In this document: piece by piece, positions 46,251-55,042 of the stretch
How positions within the stretch are numbered: the stretch's first letter is position 1
How the letters are laid out: every line of letters starts with the position of its first letter
Assembly (NCBI RefSeq): GCF_000337455.1
Contig: NZ_AOIU01000009.1
Location: 103,060 to 167,059 of the forward strand
Direction of reading: 5' to 3'
Origin: Halosimplex carlsbadense 2-9-1
Lineage (GTDB): Archaea > Halobacteriota > Halobacteria > Halobacteriales > Haloarculaceae
DNA length: 64,000 nucleotides
Program-made: the position numbers and the translations under genes
The notes under the pieces: generated by a model
Told to the model about the DNA's origin: nothing
Database searches by the model: none
The model's input: the letters and a program-made list of their open reading frames with translations, nothing else

Positions 46251-47474
46251 TTAGGCGGTGTCGGGGAGCTTCTCCAGCTCGGCTTCGAGGTCGGCGGTCG
46301 GCAGCGGGATGTAGTTGTTGTCCTCGACGAACACCTGCTGACCGAACTGCGTCAGGAACATCCGCATGAACGCGCCCTCGCGCATGTCCGTCCCGCTCGG
46401 GGTGTCCTCGGTGATCCGCGTGTACATGTGCAGGTCACGGTTGAGCGGGTAGGCGCTGTCGAAGATGGTGTTCTCGGCGTCCTTGCTGGTCTCGTAGACC
46501 GTGCCGTCGAACTCCAGCGCGATGGGGCGGACCGCCTCGCCGGTAAAGGCCAGCGCCATGTACGCGATGGCGCCCTCGTTCTGGCGGACGAGCTGGGCGA
46601 CGCCCTGGTTCTGGCCCTGGCGGGTGTCGACGCCCGGCATCTCGGCCTCGGCGTCGCCGAGCATGTTGAGGCGGAAGGAGGTGTCCGTGCCCGAGCCGAC
46701 CGCGCGGCCGATGCAGAAGATCTCCTGGTCCGGACCGCCGATCTCCGACCAGTTGGTGATCTCGTTCTGGTAGATCTTCCGGACCTGCTCGGCGGTGAGC
46801 TGGTCGATCCCGGCGTCGTAGATGTCCTGGCTCACGACGATCGGCTGGCCGTCGCGGCCGAGGACGTGGTCGACGACTTCCTGGTTGGCCTCCTCCTCGC
46901 TCCAGCCGAGTTCGGCCGTGATCGGGCCGGAGGAGTTGCCGATGTCGACGAGGCCGTCGGTGACCGCTTCACAGCCGGTCCCGGAGTGGCTCAGGCCGAT
47001 GGTCGCGCGGTAGGGCGGGTTCGAGCGCTCGCCGGTCGCCTCGAAGCCGTACTGGCTCGCGAAGTAGTCCGCGAGGTGCATGTCCGTCTCGAACTCCGAC
47101 CAGCCGGGGATCGAGCCCTCGTCGTTTTCGCCCCAGTACTCGCCGTCGCTCGGCGGGGCGTTCCCGTTCCAGTAGGAGGAGCCTTTGTTCGCGATGGGGT
47201 AGACCGTCGAGGAACCCTCGCCGGTGAGCAGCGACGGTTCGTTCGAACCGCTCGAGGAGCCGTCCGAGCCGTCCGAGGAGTCGGACCCGTCGCCCGAGGA
47301 GCCGTCGGAGCCGTCCGAAGAGCCGCTGCCGTCGTTCTCCGGCTCCGGCGTCGCCGTATCCTCGCTCCCGCCCGAACACCCTGCCAGCCCCGCCGCACCG
47401 ATGGCACCGGATGTCAGCAGGAACTTGCGCCGCGATACCCTGTCCGCCGGACGCTCCGAATCGTGCGTCATCAC
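46251..47474 (-). CDS. pstS: Phosphate-binding lipoprotein PstS
   Basis: A 407-residue solute-binding protein. The N-terminus has a twin-arginine signal and lipobox (SRRKFLLTSGAIGAAGLAGC), so it is folded before export and anchored outside. A Ser/Gly/Asp-rich linker of about 45 residues follows. The binding domain has the phosphate-loop segments GEGSSTVYPI, GLSHSGTGCEAV and GRAVGSGTDTSFRL. It is the first gene of pstSCAB-phoU-abrB/phoU and has a strong TATA box and a cluster of GTAC motifs upstream. Confidence 0.95.
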   Translation of the reverse strand: MMTHDSERPADRVSRRKFLLTSGAIGAAGLAGCSGGSEDTATPEPENDGSGSSDGSDGSSGDGSDSSDGSDGSSSGSNEPSLLTGEGSSTVYPIANKGSSYWNGNAPPSDGEYWGENDEGSIPGWSEFETDMHLADYFASQYGFEATGERSNPPYRATIGLSHSGTGCEAVTDGLVDIGNSSGPITAELGWSEEEANQEVVDHVLGRDGQPIVVSQDIYDAGIDQLTAEQVRKIYQNEITNWSEIGGPDQEIFCIGRAVGSGTDTSFRLNMLGDAEAEMPGVDTRQGQNQGVAQLVRQNEGAIAYMALAFTGEAVRPIALEFDGTVYETSKDAENTIFDSAYPLNRDLHMYTRITEDTPSGTDMREGAFMRMFLTQFGQQVFVEDNNYIPLPTADLEAELEKLPDTA

Positions 47475-47503
47475 CCGAAACGAGTCGGGACCTAAGTAAA
47501 CTG

Positions 47504-47513
47504 GTTTATAATA
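47504..47513 (-). promoter_or_regulatory. TATA box of the pst operon
   Basis: The minus strand reads TATTATAAAC, 30-39 nt before the pstS ATG. It is one of the best TATA matches in the window and gives a leaderless or very short-leader pst transcript. Confidence 0.7.
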
Positions 47514-47595
47514 GGGGTACCCCCCGGTACGAGACCCCTCTGAGCGGTACGGTCCGGTGGGAGTGACAACGATTTGCAGGGGTCGGTACGTACCG
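47514..47595. promoter_or_regulatory. Cluster of GTAC palindromes upstream of pstS
   Basis: Five GTAC cores occur in 77 bases, starting at 47517, 47527, 47547, 47586 and 47590. Two sit in longer perfect palindromes: GGGGTACCCC (47514-47523), immediately upstream of the TATA box, and CGGTACGTACCG (47584-47595). The first three are spaced by 10 and 20 bases, so they lie on the same face of the helix. This looks like an operator array for a dimeric regulator, possibly the AbrB-PhoU protein encoded at the end of the operon. Confidence 0.5.
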
Positions 47596-47629
47596 GTATA
47601 TAGTTCGGTCTCGGCCGGGGGCGGCGGCC

Positions 47630-48631
47630 TCAGCGCTCGTCGACGAGCGGGGCGGCGGCGAGACGGGCGGCGGCGATCCCGGTCAGGGCGCGCGCGGTCG
47701 CCGAGTCGCCGGTTCGGCGCGCGTGGGCGGTTTCGAGCCCGATACTGTCGGCGACGGGCACCAGTCTGACGGTCGTCCCCTCGGGAGTCACGTCGCAGAG
47801 GAGGTACGACTGCGGGAACGAACAGGTCGTCGGCGCCGCGATCTCGCGGACTCCGTCAGCGCTCTGCCCTGACGACCCCCCCGACACGGCGGTCGTCGGG
47901 AGGTGGTAGTGGCCGCTGAGGACGAGCGGAACGTCGCCCTCGGCGAGCGTCTCGACGAGCGGTTCGGGGTCACGCATGGCCGGGATCGCTGCCAGGTCGG
48001 GCTCGACGGCCGCGCGGTGGGCGTCGAGCTGGCCGGTCACTTCCGGGAGATTGTGGTGAAGCAACACGATAGCAGTTCTCGTGTCCGCGAGCTGGTCGGC
48101 CAGCCACGCTCGCTGGCCGGCGTCGACGTGGCCCTCGTGACTGTCGGTCAGCCGCTCGGCCGTCCCCGCGCTGTTGAGTCCGACCACGTCGAGGTCGCCC
48201 ACCTGAACGCGGTAGGAGAGTCCGTCGGGGCCGCGAGCGACCGGGTCGCTCGGCGTGTAGCGCTCGGCGAACCGTCCGAGGGTGGGCGTCTCGTGGTCGT
48301 CGCCCTCCTTCGGGACGTCGTGGTTGCCGGGGACCGCGTGGAAGGGCGCGTCGAGGTCGGCGAGGACCTCGTCGACCGCCTCGTAGTTCCAGGGTTCGCC
48401 GTCCTTGGTGAGGTCGCCCGGCGACAGCACCGCGTCCACGTCGCGGTCGGCGATATCCCCGAGCGCGGCCTCGAAGTGCGGGCGCGTCCGCTCGAACAGC
48501 TTCGAGGTGCCCTCGGCCCGGGTGGCGACGTGCGGGTCGGCGACGACCGCGAACCGTGTCGGCTCGCCGGCCGGCCGCGCCAGCCGCGCCAGTACCGTCC
48601 CGGGACCGCCGGGACCGGTCGGTCGGCTCAC
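47630..48631 (-). CDS. Calcineurin-like metallophosphoesterase
   Basis: A 333-residue phosphoesterase with the complete metal-binding set: DPHVATR, SPGDLTKDG, VPGNHDVP, LLHHNLP and SGHYHLP. The layout resembles cyclic-nucleotide phosphodiesterase or DNA phosphoesterase relatives (CpdA-like) and acts in the cytoplasm, as no signal sequence is present. Its position behind the phosphate operon may be chance. Its ATG overlaps the stop of the upstream gene by four bases, so the two are one unit. Confidence 0.8.
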   Translation of the reverse strand: MSRPTGPGGPGTVLARLARPAGEPTRFAVVADPHVATRAEGTSKLFERTRPHFEAALGDIADRDVDAVLSPGDLTKDGEPWNYEAVDEVLADLDAPFHAVPGNHDVPKEGDDHETPTLGRFAERYTPSDPVARGPDGLSYRVQVGDLDVVGLNSAGTAERLTDSHEGHVDAGQRAWLADQLADTRTAIVLLHHNLPEVTGQLDAHRAAVEPDLAAIPAMRDPEPLVETLAEGDVPLVLSGHYHLPTTAVSGGSSGQSADGVREIAAPTTCSFPQSYLLCDVTPEGTTVRLVPVADSIGLETAHARRTGDSATARALTGIAAARLAAAPLVDER

Positions 48632-49110
48632 AGGTCCTCCGGCAGGAAGTCCCCGGGGTGGTCGTGCCCGAAGGTGGCCAGATGCGTCCCGTCGAGGAGT
48701 TCGACGTGCGAGCGCAGGTGTCCGCGCTCGCGGGCCGCGGCCGCCAGATCGGCCGCCGCCGGCTGGCTCAGGTCGACTGCGCCGACCAGCAGGACGGCCA
48801 GCCGCCGTTCGGGGTCGCTCACCCGGGTCACGAGGAAGAGATCCGTGCCGACCCGTCGCCGAAACGCCGCCGACTGCCCGAACTCGCCGCGGTCGGCGAT
48901 CGCGGGCAGTGACTCGGCGACGCCGTCCGGGGCGAGATACACCAGCCCGGAGCGGTCGGTTTCGCCCGCCTCGGCCGAGAGCGGCGCGGCGTGACCCGCG
49001 CGGACGACGACGACCTCCCAGCCGTCAGTTCGCAACTCGGACGCCATCTCGTTGGCTTCCCGTACCGTCCGGCCCCACAGGGACGTGTCACCCTCCGTCT
49101 CGGTCGACAT
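48628..49110 (-). CDS. Conserved haloarchaeal protein of unknown function
   Basis: A 160-residue acidic soluble protein with an alpha/beta pattern (GWEVVVVRAGHAAPL, TDLFLVTRVSDPERRLAVLLVGAVDL). I do not recognise an enzyme motif; a DUF7529-like name is possible from memory but unsure. It is the first gene of a two-gene unit with the phosphoesterase. Upstream is a very A/T-rich 146-nt gap shared with the divergent ABC transporter, with ACTATTTATC on the minus strand as a TATA candidate. Confidence 0.6.
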   Translation of the reverse strand: MSTETEGDTSLWGRTVREANEMASELRTDGWEVVVVRAGHAAPLSAEAGETDRSGLVYLAPDGVAESLPAIADRGEFGQSAAFRRRVGTDLFLVTRVSDPERRLAVLLVGAVDLSQPAAADLAAAARERGHLRSHVELLDGTHLATFGHDHPGDFLPEDL

Positions 49111-49224
49111 ACCTGCACCTCTTCCTGCTGGGTCATGGATGTTACGAACGAGAAGATAAATAGTCTATATTGATGTATATTCCTATAATACTGGCTAATA
49201 CTCGAACGTATTACGAGTCAAAAC

Positions 49225-49233
49225 CTATTTAAT
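49225..49233 (+). promoter_or_regulatory. TATA box of the dipeptide transporter operon
   Basis: CTATTTAAT is centred 28 nt before the ATG at 49257, giving a leaderless transcript for the binding-protein gene. The whole gap from 49141 is unusually A/T-rich for this genome. Confidence 0.7.
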
Positions 49234-49256
49234 TGCTCAATTGGACAGTTCGTCCG

Positions 49257-51227
49257 ATGCCAGAGAAACAGACTCGGCGTCGGTTCCTCACGGCAGCGGG
49301 CGCGGGCGCCGCGTCCCTGCTCGCCGGCTGTGGAAGCGACACGTCGGCGCCGACCGACGGTTCGGGTGACGGTTCGGACGAAGACGGTTCGGGTGACGGC
49401 TCCACCGGGTCGGACGGGGCCGACGGCGGTGACGGGTCGGACGGCTCGATGGACGACAGCGAGTCGGACGACGACTCCGAGGAGACCTCGGGTGGGTCCG
49501 GGGGCGTCCTCAACATGATGGCGACCGGGAACATCCAGACGCTGGACCCGATCAACGCGAAGGGGTCGGGCGCGGGCTACGACCAGTACGGTCGCTCGCT
49601 CATGGAGTTCACGGACGGGCAGTACCCCCCGGAGCCGGCCCTGGCCGAGGGCTACGAGCTCTCCGAGGACGGTCTGACCTACACCTTCGACCTGAAGCAG
49701 GGCGTGACCTTCCACGACGGGTCGGAGCTGACCGCCGAGGACGTGGTCTACTCCTTCCGCCGGCTCGCCGAGTCCGAGAACTCGCGCAACCAGGACGACA
49801 TCATCGGCGAGACGATGCGTATCCAGCACGAACGGGACGCCAGCCGGACGACCCCCTCGGGCGAGGCGACCGCGGACGACATCGTCCCCGGGTCGCTGGC
49901 GGTCGAGGCGGTCGACGACTACACCTTCGAGATGACGCTGGCCTCGCCGTTCCAGTACACCCTCTACCAGATCGCGGGCGGCGCCTTCGCGGTCCTCCCG
50001 GCCGGCGCGGTCGGTGACGTCGAAGGATACGACGGCGAGTACGGGTACAACGAGTTCTTCAGCACGGCCAACGGCGGCCCGACCTACGCCGGCCTGGGCC
50101 CCTTCCAGGTCGACTCCTGGACGAAGGGCAGCCAGATCCAGCTGTCGGCGTTCGACGACTACTACGGCGAGGGCCCCGAGCTCGACGGGATCACCTACAC
50201 CGTCGTCTCCGACGGTCAGACCCGACTCAACCGCTTCCGCAACGGGAGCGCCCACATCATCGAGTCGCTGCCGACCGCGTCGTTCAACCCCGACAACGTC
50301 TCCATCGAGGAGCGCAACGGCAACCGCTCTGTCGGGACCTACTCCTTCGGGAACGGGACGACGGTCAACTACGGCGAGATCCCCGCGCTGACGACCGAGT
50401 ACATCGTCTTCAATACGCTGAACGTCCCCCTGCCGGTCCGGCGGGCGTTCGCCTACGCGATGAACCAGCACGAGATCGCCCAGAACGTCTACAAGGGCAC
50501 CGGCAAGCCGGCGTATCACATCACGCCGCCGGCGCCCTATCCCACCTTCGAGGACGGCCAGTCCGGCGAGGCCGCCTACGACGCCCACGCGGAGAGCGGC
50601 GCCAACTCCAACACCGAGTTCGGCGCCGACGGCTACCCCTACGGCTACGGCGAGACACGCCTCGACGACGCCCGCGCGGTCATGGAGGAGGCCGGCTACG
50701 GCCCGGACAACCGCTTCTCGCTCACGGCGACGACCATCTCCGGCGACGACGGCTACCGCCAGGTGTTCACACGGCTGCAGCCGAAGCTCAACTCCGCGTA
50801 CATCGACATGGAGATCACCGAGGCGAGCTTCGGGACGATCATCAGCCAGGCCATCTCCGGCTCGATGGAGGTGTTCGGCCTCGGCGACGGCATGGAGTAC
50901 CCCGGCCCGCAGAACTTCCTGCGGTTCCTCTACGGCGCCAACCCCTCCACGCAGTTCACCCGCTGGGGCGCCGAGAACAGCTACTACACGGAGGAGTACC
51001 GCCAGATCGCCATGGACGCCTGGGCGGAGAACTACGCCGCCGAGGGCACCTCCGAGGAAGACCACAACGAGGCGTTCCAGACCGTCGAGGAGATGAACTG
51101 GGCGTCCGTCCAGGAGCTGCCCTTCCTGCATCCCGCCAGCCAACGGCTGTGGCACGACTCCGTCGACGTCGAGATGTACGGCGTCATGGAGAACCAGACG
51201 TTCGACCAGGTCACGCTCGACGAGTGA
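49257..51227 (+). CDS. Dipeptide/oligopeptide ABC transporter substrate-binding lipoprotein
   Basis: A 656-residue family 5 solute-binding protein. It has a twin-arginine lipoprotein signal (TRRRFLTAAGAGAASLLAGC), an Asp/Gly/Ser linker, and the family 5 core: IQTLDPINAKGSG, ALAEGYELSEDGLTYTFDLK, VTFHDGSELTAEDVVYSFRR and PLPVRRAFAYAMNQHEIAQN. It captures peptides or similar solutes outside the cell for the permeases downstream. ATG 49257 is chosen over an in-frame upstream ATG (49233) because it places the twin arginine near the N-terminus and fits the TATA spacing. The specificity is not known. Confidence 0.9.
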   Translation: MPEKQTRRRFLTAAGAGAASLLAGCGSDTSAPTDGSGDGSDEDGSGDGSTGSDGADGGDGSDGSMDDSESDDDSEETSGGSGGVLNMMATGNIQTLDPINAKGSGAGYDQYGRSLMEFTDGQYPPEPALAEGYELSEDGLTYTFDLKQGVTFHDGSELTAEDVVYSFRRLAESENSRNQDDIIGETMRIQHERDASRTTPSGEATADDIVPGSLAVEAVDDYTFEMTLASPFQYTLYQIAGGAFAVLPAGAVGDVEGYDGEYGYNEFFSTANGGPTYAGLGPFQVDSWTKGSQIQLSAFDDYYGEGPELDGITYTVVSDGQTRLNRFRNGSAHIIESLPTASFNPDNVSIEERNGNRSVGTYSFGNGTTVNYGEIPALTTEYIVFNTLNVPLPVRRAFAYAMNQHEIAQNVYKGTGKPAYHITPPAPYPTFEDGQSGEAAYDAHAESGANSNTEFGADGYPYGYGETRLDDARAVMEEAGYGPDNRFSLTATTISGDDGYRQVFTRLQPKLNSAYIDMEITEASFGTIISQAISGSMEVFGLGDGMEYPGPQNFLRFLYGANPSTQFTRWGAENSYYTEEYRQIAMDAWAENYAAEGTSEEDHNEAFQTVEEMNWASVQELPFLHPASQRLWHDSVDVEMYGVMENQTFDQVTLDE

Positions 51228-51234
51228 CGCGGTC

Positions 51235-51260
51235 CGGCCGGATCGCTGCCGATCCGGCCG
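51235..51260 (+). terminator. Strong hairpin between binding-protein and permease genes
   Basis: Perfect 10-bp arms CGGCCGGATC and GATCCGGCCG around the 6-nt loop GCTGCC, eight bases after the binding-protein stop. There is no T-tract, so it is more likely an mRNA-stabilising or attenuating element than a full terminator. It would allow more binding protein than permease to be made, the usual need in ABC importers. Confidence 0.65.
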
Positions 51261-51385
51261 CCGAAGGCGGATCCGGGGCGGTCGACATCGACATCTCACA
51301 TGTATCTGCGACAGCGCGCGACGAGTTCGGGGCCCAGCCAGCAGGAACAGCGACGACGGCGGACGGCCCGCGGGGGTGACCGCGG

Positions 51386-52405
51386 GTGAGCAGGCTGACG
51401 TACGTCGTCAAGCGGTTCCTGCTCGCGATCCCGGTCGTCTGGCTCGGCACGACGATGACGTGGTTCATCATCTTCATGGGCCCCATCGACCCCGCGACCA
51501 GGCTGCTCAGCCAGGGCCAGACCAGAAACCCCGCGGCTTACCAGGCCGCCCAGGAGCAGCTCGGGCTCAACACGCCGCCGCTGGAGCACTACATCGAGTA
51601 CATGACCAACTTGCTCACCTTCGACCTGGGCCGGACGTTCCTGCTCTACCAGGGGTCGAGCGTCAACGCGCTGATCCTCGATTTCCTCCCGCGGACGCTG
51701 TGGCTCGGCTTCTGGTCGGTGCTCATCGCCGTCCTCATCGGGGTCCCCCTGGGCTTTTACGCGGGCATGCGCTCGAACACGACCGCCGACTACCTCGCGT
51801 CGTTCGGCGGCATCGTCTGGCGCGCCATGCCGAACTTCTGGCTGGCGATCATGTTGCTGGCGCTCCTGGGCAGTCTCCAGGGCCTGATCGGGGTCAGCTG
51901 GCAGGAGCTGATCGTCCCCATCGACGCCATCTCGGGGAGCCCGGACATGTCCCGCATCGGGACCGTCGACGGCTTCCTCGCGGCGACCAAGAAGGTGCTA
52001 CCCGCCGCCCTGGTGCTCGGGTCGGCGTCGATGGGCAACGAGATGCGGATCGGTCGAACGGCTGTTCTCGAAGTCCGTAACGAGGACTTCGTCGACATGG
52101 CGAAGGCGAAGGGCGTCTCCGACCGCGCCCTAGTCTGGAAACACGTCCTGCGCAACGCCCTGGTGCCGCTGGTGCCGATCATCACCAGCGAGGCGTTCCT
52201 GCTGATCGGCGGGTCGGTCCTCGTCGAGACCGTCTTCGGCATCAACGGCATCGGCTGGCTGTTTTTCCGGGCGGCCATCCAGGGCGACCTGCCGCTGGTC
52301 GGCACACTCATGTACGTCTTCATCCTCATCATCGTCGGCATCAACCTGGTTCAGGACCTGCTGTACACGATCATCGACCCCCGGGTCGGGCTGGAGGGCG
52401 CCTGA
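51386..52405 (+). CDS. Peptide ABC transporter permease (DppB-like)
   Basis: A 339-residue permease with six predicted helices, the N-terminal helix region YVVKRFLLAIPVVWLGTTMT, and the coupling-loop EAA motif RNEDFVDMAKAKGVSDRALV followed by HVLRNALVPLVPIITSE. This is typical of the DppB/OppB group. The start is GTG at 51386. It is followed by the DppC-like gene after a single base. Confidence 0.93.
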   Translation: MSRLTYVVKRFLLAIPVVWLGTTMTWFIIFMGPIDPATRLLSQGQTRNPAAYQAAQEQLGLNTPPLEHYIEYMTNLLTFDLGRTFLLYQGSSVNALILDFLPRTLWLGFWSVLIAVLIGVPLGFYAGMRSNTTADYLASFGGIVWRAMPNFWLAIMLLALLGSLQGLIGVSWQELIVPIDAISGSPDMSRIGTVDGFLAATKKVLPAALVLGSASMGNEMRIGRTAVLEVRNEDFVDMAKAKGVSDRALVWKHVLRNALVPLVPIITSEAFLLIGGSVLVETVFGINGIGWLFFRAAIQGDLPLVGTLMYVFILIIVGINLVQDLLYTIIDPRVGLEGA

Positions 52406-52406
52406 G

Positions 52407-53867
52407 ATGGCGGGCACGACGGCCGACCCCGAACGCGCCTCGACCGTCCGCCCGACGGGGTCGCCGATACTCGTCTGGGCCGTCGCCGGCGTCGCGCTGT
52501 TCGCGATGGAAGCCGGCGCGCTCGTGACCTTCCTCACCGGGATGGTCGCGGACTCCCTCGCGTTCGTCCCGCCGCTGGGGCCGGCCCAACCGGCCGTCGC
52601 GACGCTGGTCGAGTGGGCCAACGCCGCCCAGTCGGCCGCCCGCGAGGTGCCGACGCTGCTCTCGCGGGAGACGATCCCCAACGGCGGCTACTGGAACGGC
52701 CAGCAGTGGGTCGGGACGTTCCTCGGCCTGGAGCCCGCGCTGGCCTGGGCGGTGCGGGTGGCGCTGGTCTACGGCTACGCCTTCGCCTGGGCCGGCTGGG
52801 CGGTCCTCGGCTACCGGCTCTACCGCCGGGAGATCCGCCCGACCGACTGGAGCCCGCGGGACGACGTGGTCGACCGCTTCCGCTCGCACACCTGGGGGAA
52901 GTTCGGGCTCCTCGTCGTGTTCATGTTCGTCGTCATGGCGGTGTTCGCGCCCGCGCTCGGCCCGACGACGGTCGAACAGAACATGCGCGAGTCGTACTCC
53001 AACGAGTTCAGCTACTGGAACAGCGACACCGGGGAAGTCCAGACGACGCTGGTCGGCCAGGCCAACCTCCAGTCCCAGTCGACCGGCACCAACTCGCGAG
53101 TGATGCCCTTTACCTACGACGACTACAACCGCTATCACCCGTTCGGGACGCTCCCCACCGGGCGGGATCTGTTCACCTTCATCGCGACCGGGTCGCGCAT
53201 CTCGCTGATCATCGGCGTGCTCTCGGTCGGCCTGAGCGCGCTGCTGGCCGCCTCGCTCGCGCTCGTCGCCGCCTACTACCGCGGCCGGGTCGACCTGGGG
53301 ATGGTGTTGCTCTCGGACGCGGTGATGGCGATGCCGCAACTACTGTTGCTGATCATGCTCACGCAGGTGCTCGCCGAGACCTGGATCGGGGGGATCTACA
53401 GCGGCGCGTTCGTCCTCGCGCTCATCTTCGCCGGCACCGGCTGGACGTACATGTGGCGGTCGGTCCGCGGCCCCGCGCTCCAGGTCGCCCAGCGCCAGTG
53501 GGTCGACGCCGCCCGCAGCTTCGGGCAGAAACCGCGGGTGATCATGCGCCGGCACATGCTGCCGTACATCACCGGCTACCTGCTGATCTACGGGTCGATG
53601 ACCCTCGGCGGCGCGATCATCGCCATCGCCGGCCTCTCGTTCCTTGGGCTGGGCGTCTCCCCGCCCACCCCCGAGTGGGGCCGGGCGATCAACCTCGGCC
53701 AGGACTACGTCACGACCGGGTCGTGGCACATCTCGCTCATCCCCGGCATCCTGATCACGATCGTCGTCACCGGGTTCAACGCGCTGGGCGACGGGGTCCG
53801 GGACGCCATCGACCCCCAATCCGACAGCGCCGGCGGCGCCGCGGCCGGGCGGGGTGGTGGCGCGTGA
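52407..53867 (+). CDS. Peptide ABC transporter permease (DppC-like) with long N-terminus
   Basis: A 486-residue permease. The C-terminal 290 residues are the DppC core, with HPFGTLPTGRDLFTFIATGS, the EAA loop QRQWVDAARSFGQKPRVIMR, and the GLSFLGLGVSPPTPEWG signature. The N-terminal 190 residues add extra helices and an acidic segment; the usual length is about 300 residues. Its stop overlaps the next gene (GTGA). With the DppB-like protein it forms the channel. Confidence 0.92.
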   Translation: MAGTTADPERASTVRPTGSPILVWAVAGVALFAMEAGALVTFLTGMVADSLAFVPPLGPAQPAVATLVEWANAAQSAAREVPTLLSRETIPNGGYWNGQQWVGTFLGLEPALAWAVRVALVYGYAFAWAGWAVLGYRLYRREIRPTDWSPRDDVVDRFRSHTWGKFGLLVVFMFVVMAVFAPALGPTTVEQNMRESYSNEFSYWNSDTGEVQTTLVGQANLQSQSTGTNSRVMPFTYDDYNRYHPFGTLPTGRDLFTFIATGSRISLIIGVLSVGLSALLAASLALVAAYYRGRVDLGMVLLSDAVMAMPQLLLLIMLTQVLAETWIGGIYSGAFVLALIFAGTGWTYMWRSVRGPALQVAQRQWVDAARSFGQKPRVIMRRHMLPYITGYLLIYGSMTLGGAIIAIAGLSFLGLGVSPPTPEWGRAINLGQDYVTTGSWHISLIPGILITIVVTGFNALGDGVRDAIDPQSDSAGGAAAGRGGGA

Positions 53868-55042
53868 GCGACGCCGAGCCCCTGCTGGCCGTCGAGGACC
53901 TGCGGACGGTCTTCCACACCGATCGCGAGGAGATCCACGCCGTCGACGGCGTCTCCTTCGAGGTCCGCGCCGGCGAGACCGTCGGGCTCGTCGGCGAGTC
54001 CGGGTCTGGCAAGTCAGTCACCGCCCGCTCGATCCTCGGGCTGGTCGACAGCCCCGGCGCGATCGAGGACGGGTCGATCCGCTACCGCGGCGAGGACCTG
54101 ACCGACGACAACTGGGAACGTCACCGGGGGGACATCGCCATCGTCTTCCAGGACCCCGGCAGCGCCCTGAACCCCGTCTACACCGTCGGCAACCAGATCC
54201 GCGAGGCCCTGAAGATCCATCAGGACCTTCGCGGACGCGAGGCCCGCGACCGGGCGGTCGAACTCCTCGAAGACGTGGGTATCCCCGACGCGGCGACCCG
54301 CGTGGGGGAGTACCCCCACCAGCTGTCGGGCGGAATGGCCCAACGGGCGGTCATCGCGATGGCGCTGGCCTGCGACCCCGACCTGCTCGTCTGCGACGAG
54401 CCGACGACCGCGCTCGACGTGACGATCCAGGCGCAGATCCTCGACCTGCTCGCCGAGTTGCAGCGCGAGGAGGACCTGGCGATCCTGTTCATCACCCACG
54501 ACATGGGGGTCATCGAGGACGCCACGGACCGCGTCAACGTCATCTACGCCGGCGAGGTGGTCGAACGCGCACCGACCGACGTGCTGTTCGAGAACCCCCA
54601 GCACCCCTACACGCGGGCGCTGCTGCGGTCGATCCCCGGGCGAACACCGCCCGAGGAGACGCTACCGACGATCGGCGGCGAGGTGCCGACGCCGACCGGG
54701 CCGGCCACGGTCTGTCGGTTCGCCCCGCGGTGTCCCGACGCGTTCGGCGCCTGCGTCGAGGTCCACCCCGACCACCAGGACGTGAGTGAGGGGGGCGTCG
54801 ACCGCAGCGCTGCCTGCCTGTTACACGACGACAACTACCCGAACGAGACGGGGCTCGGCGACGGACCGGACGGCGGTGGTCCCGACGAGCGCTCGGTCGC
54901 CCCGGCGGCCGAGAACACGAACTACGGCGCGGTCGACCACGGCGGCGGTGCGCCCACAGAGACCAGTGTGGCCGGTGACGCGAGCGGACAGAGCGCGACC
55001 GGCGGCGTCGACGACATCGACGACGGGGGTGGTGAGCTATGA
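53864..55042 (+). CDS. Peptide ABC transporter ATP-binding protein (DppD-like)
   Basis: A 392-residue ABC ATPase: Walker A GESGSGKS at residues 44-51, Q-loop IVFQDPGSALNPV, signature LSGGMAQRAVIA, Walker B LLVCDEPTTALDV. The C-terminal oligopeptide-transport domain holds the cysteines (CRFAPRCPDAFGAC) that bind an iron-sulfur cluster in many DppD proteins. An acidic tail of about 80 residues follows. GTG 53864 overlaps the upstream stop. Confidence 0.92.
   Translation: MSDAEPLLAVEDLRTVFHTDREEIHAVDGVSFEVRAGETVGLVGESGSGKSVTARSILGLVDSPGAIEDGSIRYRGEDLTDDNWERHRGDIAIVFQDPGSALNPVYTVGNQIREALKIHQDLRGREARDRAVELLEDVGIPDAATRVGEYPHQLSGGMAQRAVIAMALACDPDLLVCDEPTTALDVTIQAQILDLLAELQREEDLAILFITHDMGVIEDATDRVNVIYAGEVVERAPTDVLFENPQHPYTRALLRSIPGRTPPEETLPTIGGEVPTPTGPATVCRFAPRCPDAFGACVEVHPDHQDVSEGGVDRSAACLLHDDNYPNETGLGDGPDGGGPDERSVAPAAENTNYGAVDHGGGAPTETSVAGDASGQSATGGVDDIDDGGGEL

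Noticed and set aside
49218..51299. A 693-codon minus-strand frame across the peptide-binding protein gene
   Set aside because: Shadow of the family 5 binding protein, which has a Tat lipoprotein signal and a TATA box at the right place.
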